Shown here piece by piece: positions 62,729 through 64,000 of a stretch of 64,000 bases of DNA. The notes under the pieces are model-generated. The model saw only the letters and a list, made by a program, of their open reading frames with translations. It made no database searches and was not told the DNA's origin. The stretch lies in NCBI GenBank assembly GCA_964480765.1, contig CAYZST010000009.1, positions 46,244-110,243 of the forward strand, read 5' to 3'. This DNA comes from Halarcobacter sp964480765. Lineage in GTDB: Bacteria; Campylobacterota; Campylobacteria; Campylobacterales; Arcobacteraceae. Made by a program: the position numbers and the translations under genes. The stretch's first letter is position 1. The number at the start of each line of letters is the position of its first letter.

Positions 62729-64000
62729 TTAAAGCATTGGTTTGTTAAATTTAAGATATACGTTTGTACCAATGTTTTCTTTGCTATGAAGCTCTATTAA
62801 TGCATTATGCATATTGATAATTTTCTTACAGATTGCTAAACCAAGTCCTGTACCACCCGAGTCTTTATTTCGGCTTTTATCTGTTCTATAAAACTTTTCA
62901 AAAACTTTTTTTTGCTCTTTAAGGGGTATGCCAATTCCTTTATCTTGAATACTAATAATATAAAAAAGTTCATCTTCATAATTAGTTATTTTAATTTCGG
63001 AGTTATTATGACTAAAATTAATGGCATTTTTAATAATATTTTTTATAGCAATTTTTAAAAGTTGTGGATAACCATCAATTTGAAAAGCATTTTTAATTTC
63101 ACTTTTAATACTTATATTTTTAAGTTTTGCATAGTTTTTAAGCTCTTTAATTGATTCTAATGTTAATTCTTCTAAATATATTTCATTTTTTTCATTTTTA
63201 AAACTATTATCTGATTTGGCTAAAAATAGAAGATCCTCAACAGTTTGTTGAATTATTAAAATCTCATCTAAACAGGTTTTTAGTGTTTGTTTGTACTGTG
63301 TTGTATCTCTATCTTTTCTTAAAGTTATTTCTAGTTCACCTCTTATTATTGTAAGTGGAGTTTTTAGTTCATGAGAAACATCACTACTAAATTGAGAGAC
63401 TTTTTCAAAGGATAACTCTAATCTTTCTAAAAGAGAGTTTATCTCTTTTATTAAAAAATCAATTTCATCATTTTTTATATTTAATCTAACTAATCTTTTT
63501 GATAAATCACTGGCATTTATATTTTTTAAATCATTTAAAATCTTCTCAATAGGAGAGAAAGATTGATAGATTAAAAAATACCCTCCAATCATTGAAAAAA
63601 TTAGTATAATTGGAACAATAGTAAGTAGAATATATAAAAGATTTTCTAAAGTTGAATCAATAAATATATAATTAGTTGCAACTTCTAAAAGGTACTGTTT
63701 TGACTCAAGTTCAATCTTTATTCTAGAGATAATATATGAATCTTGTGTTTGAAATGTTATAATATTTTTTTCTAGATTTTTAATATCTTTTAAATTGGTT
63801 TTGATTTTTTCGGGGTAAGTTGTACTAATTATACTTTTTAAATCTCCATTGATTTTTGATAGCTTTATATATAAAGGTTCGAATTTATACTCTTTCTCCT
63901 CATCAAAACTTTTGTTATTTAAATTAGATTTTTCTTCTAAAATATCATCAACAATATCTAGGGTAATTACTTTTAATGTAGTTTGCATTTTATCTAGTGT
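62729..64000 (-). CDS. two-component sensor histidine kinase, N-terminus cut
   Basis: At least 423 residues are visible; the frame continues past the right window edge. There is a probable periplasmic sensor region (to about residue 115 of the visible part), a membrane helix (about 119-141), HAMP (about 145-195), HisKA with FSSDVSHELKTPLTIIRGELE, and HATPase ending GTGLGLAICKKII. This is the CusS/OmpR-partner type. The first membrane helix and a likely response-regulator gene lie beyond the window. Confidence 0.9.
   Translation of the reverse strand, partial: TLDKMQTTLKVITLDIVDDILEEKSNLNNKSFDEEKEYKFEPLYIKLSKINGDLKSIISTTYPEKIKTNLKDIKNLEKNIITFQTQDSYIISRIKIELESKQYLLEVATNYIFIDSTLENLLYILLTIVPIILIFSMIGGYFLIYQSFSPIEKILNDLKNINASDLSKRLVRLNIKNDEIDFLIKEINSLLERLELSFEKVSQFSSDVSHELKTPLTIIRGELEITLRKDRDTTQYKQTLKTCLDEILIIQQTVEDLLFLAKSDNSFKNEKNEIYLEELTLESIKELKNYAKLKNISIKSEIKNAFQIDGYPQLLKIAIKNIIKNAINFSHNNSEIKITNYEDELFYIISIQDKGIGIPLKEQKKVFEKFYRTDKSRNKDSGGTGLGLAICKKIINMHNALIELHSKENIGTNVYLKFNKPML

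Noticed and set aside
1..64000. CRISPR arrays, tRNA or rRNA genes
   Set aside because: No spaced identical repeats and no tRNA cloverleaf or rRNA sequence seen on reading; a tRNA search program would confirm this.

Overview
The window is AT-rich and densely coded. It reads as chromosomal DNA of a Campylobacterota (epsilonproteobacterial) organism, most likely in the family Arcobacteraceae. The evidence is the ruvC / dnaA-dnaN-gyrB order around an apparent replication origin, flavin-dependent ThyX, Campylobacterota-style HQWRQP histidine kinases, a Pit phosphate transporter, a mod operon with extra TOBE genes, and very low-GC codon use. The family assignment is inferred from protein character and gene order, without a database search. 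I saw no tRNA, rRNA, CRISPR array, insertion sequence or prophage.

Region by region. 1-8.6 kb holds a truncated asparagine synthase, an AEC carrier, a Pit transporter, a DEAD-box helicase, accC-accB, a deoxycytidylate-type deaminase and a methyltransferase. 8.6-20.6 kb is a lactate-use module: lutABC, a two-component system whose kinase has a periplasmic ABC-type sensor domain, a DctPQM TRAP transporter with structured intergenic RNA, and a large FAD/Fe-S D-lactate dehydrogenase. 20.6-32.2 kb is mostly housekeeping (SurA-like chaperone, gatB, gpsA, thioredoxin, proA, ogt, phosphomannomutase, C-N hydrolase). It also contains two HxlR regulators that each face a divergent redox gene across a similar imperfect palindrome.

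32.2-33.4 kb is the least explained part: a 0.4 kb gap with a terminator and structured leader-like sequence, followed by a run of very small ORFs, two of which are ungapped paralogues. 33.5-40.3 kb has a membrane-anchored helix-hairpin-helix protein, an OmpA-family protein, a CYTH phosphatase, nrdB, nrdA and purB. 40.4-46.2 kb has an RluA synthase, the molybdate operon (modE, modA, TOBE protein, modB, modC) behind a recognisable ModE box, and two membrane proteins. The SRP RNA gene lies at about 46.36-46.47 kb, followed by a HTH/coiled-coil protein, queF, a flavoprotein, exporters, a tautomerase, an AraC regulator and a DUF3010 protein.

53.0-58.6 kb is the origin region: gyrB, dnaN, dnaA and ruvC, with clusters of TTATTCACA-type DnaA boxes on both sides of dnaA, which suggests a bipartite oriC. 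58.6-64.0 kb carries purN, a PAS histidine kinase, a UPF0126/TRIC membrane protein, thyX, a b-type cytochrome and a sensor kinase cut by the window end.

The points most worth a second look are the small-ORF cluster with its structured leader, the DnaA-box array with 22-bp spacing, the ModE box overlapping a promoter that would give a leaderless modE mRNA, the paired hairpins between dctP and dctQ, and the atypical H-box of the lactate-associated kinase.
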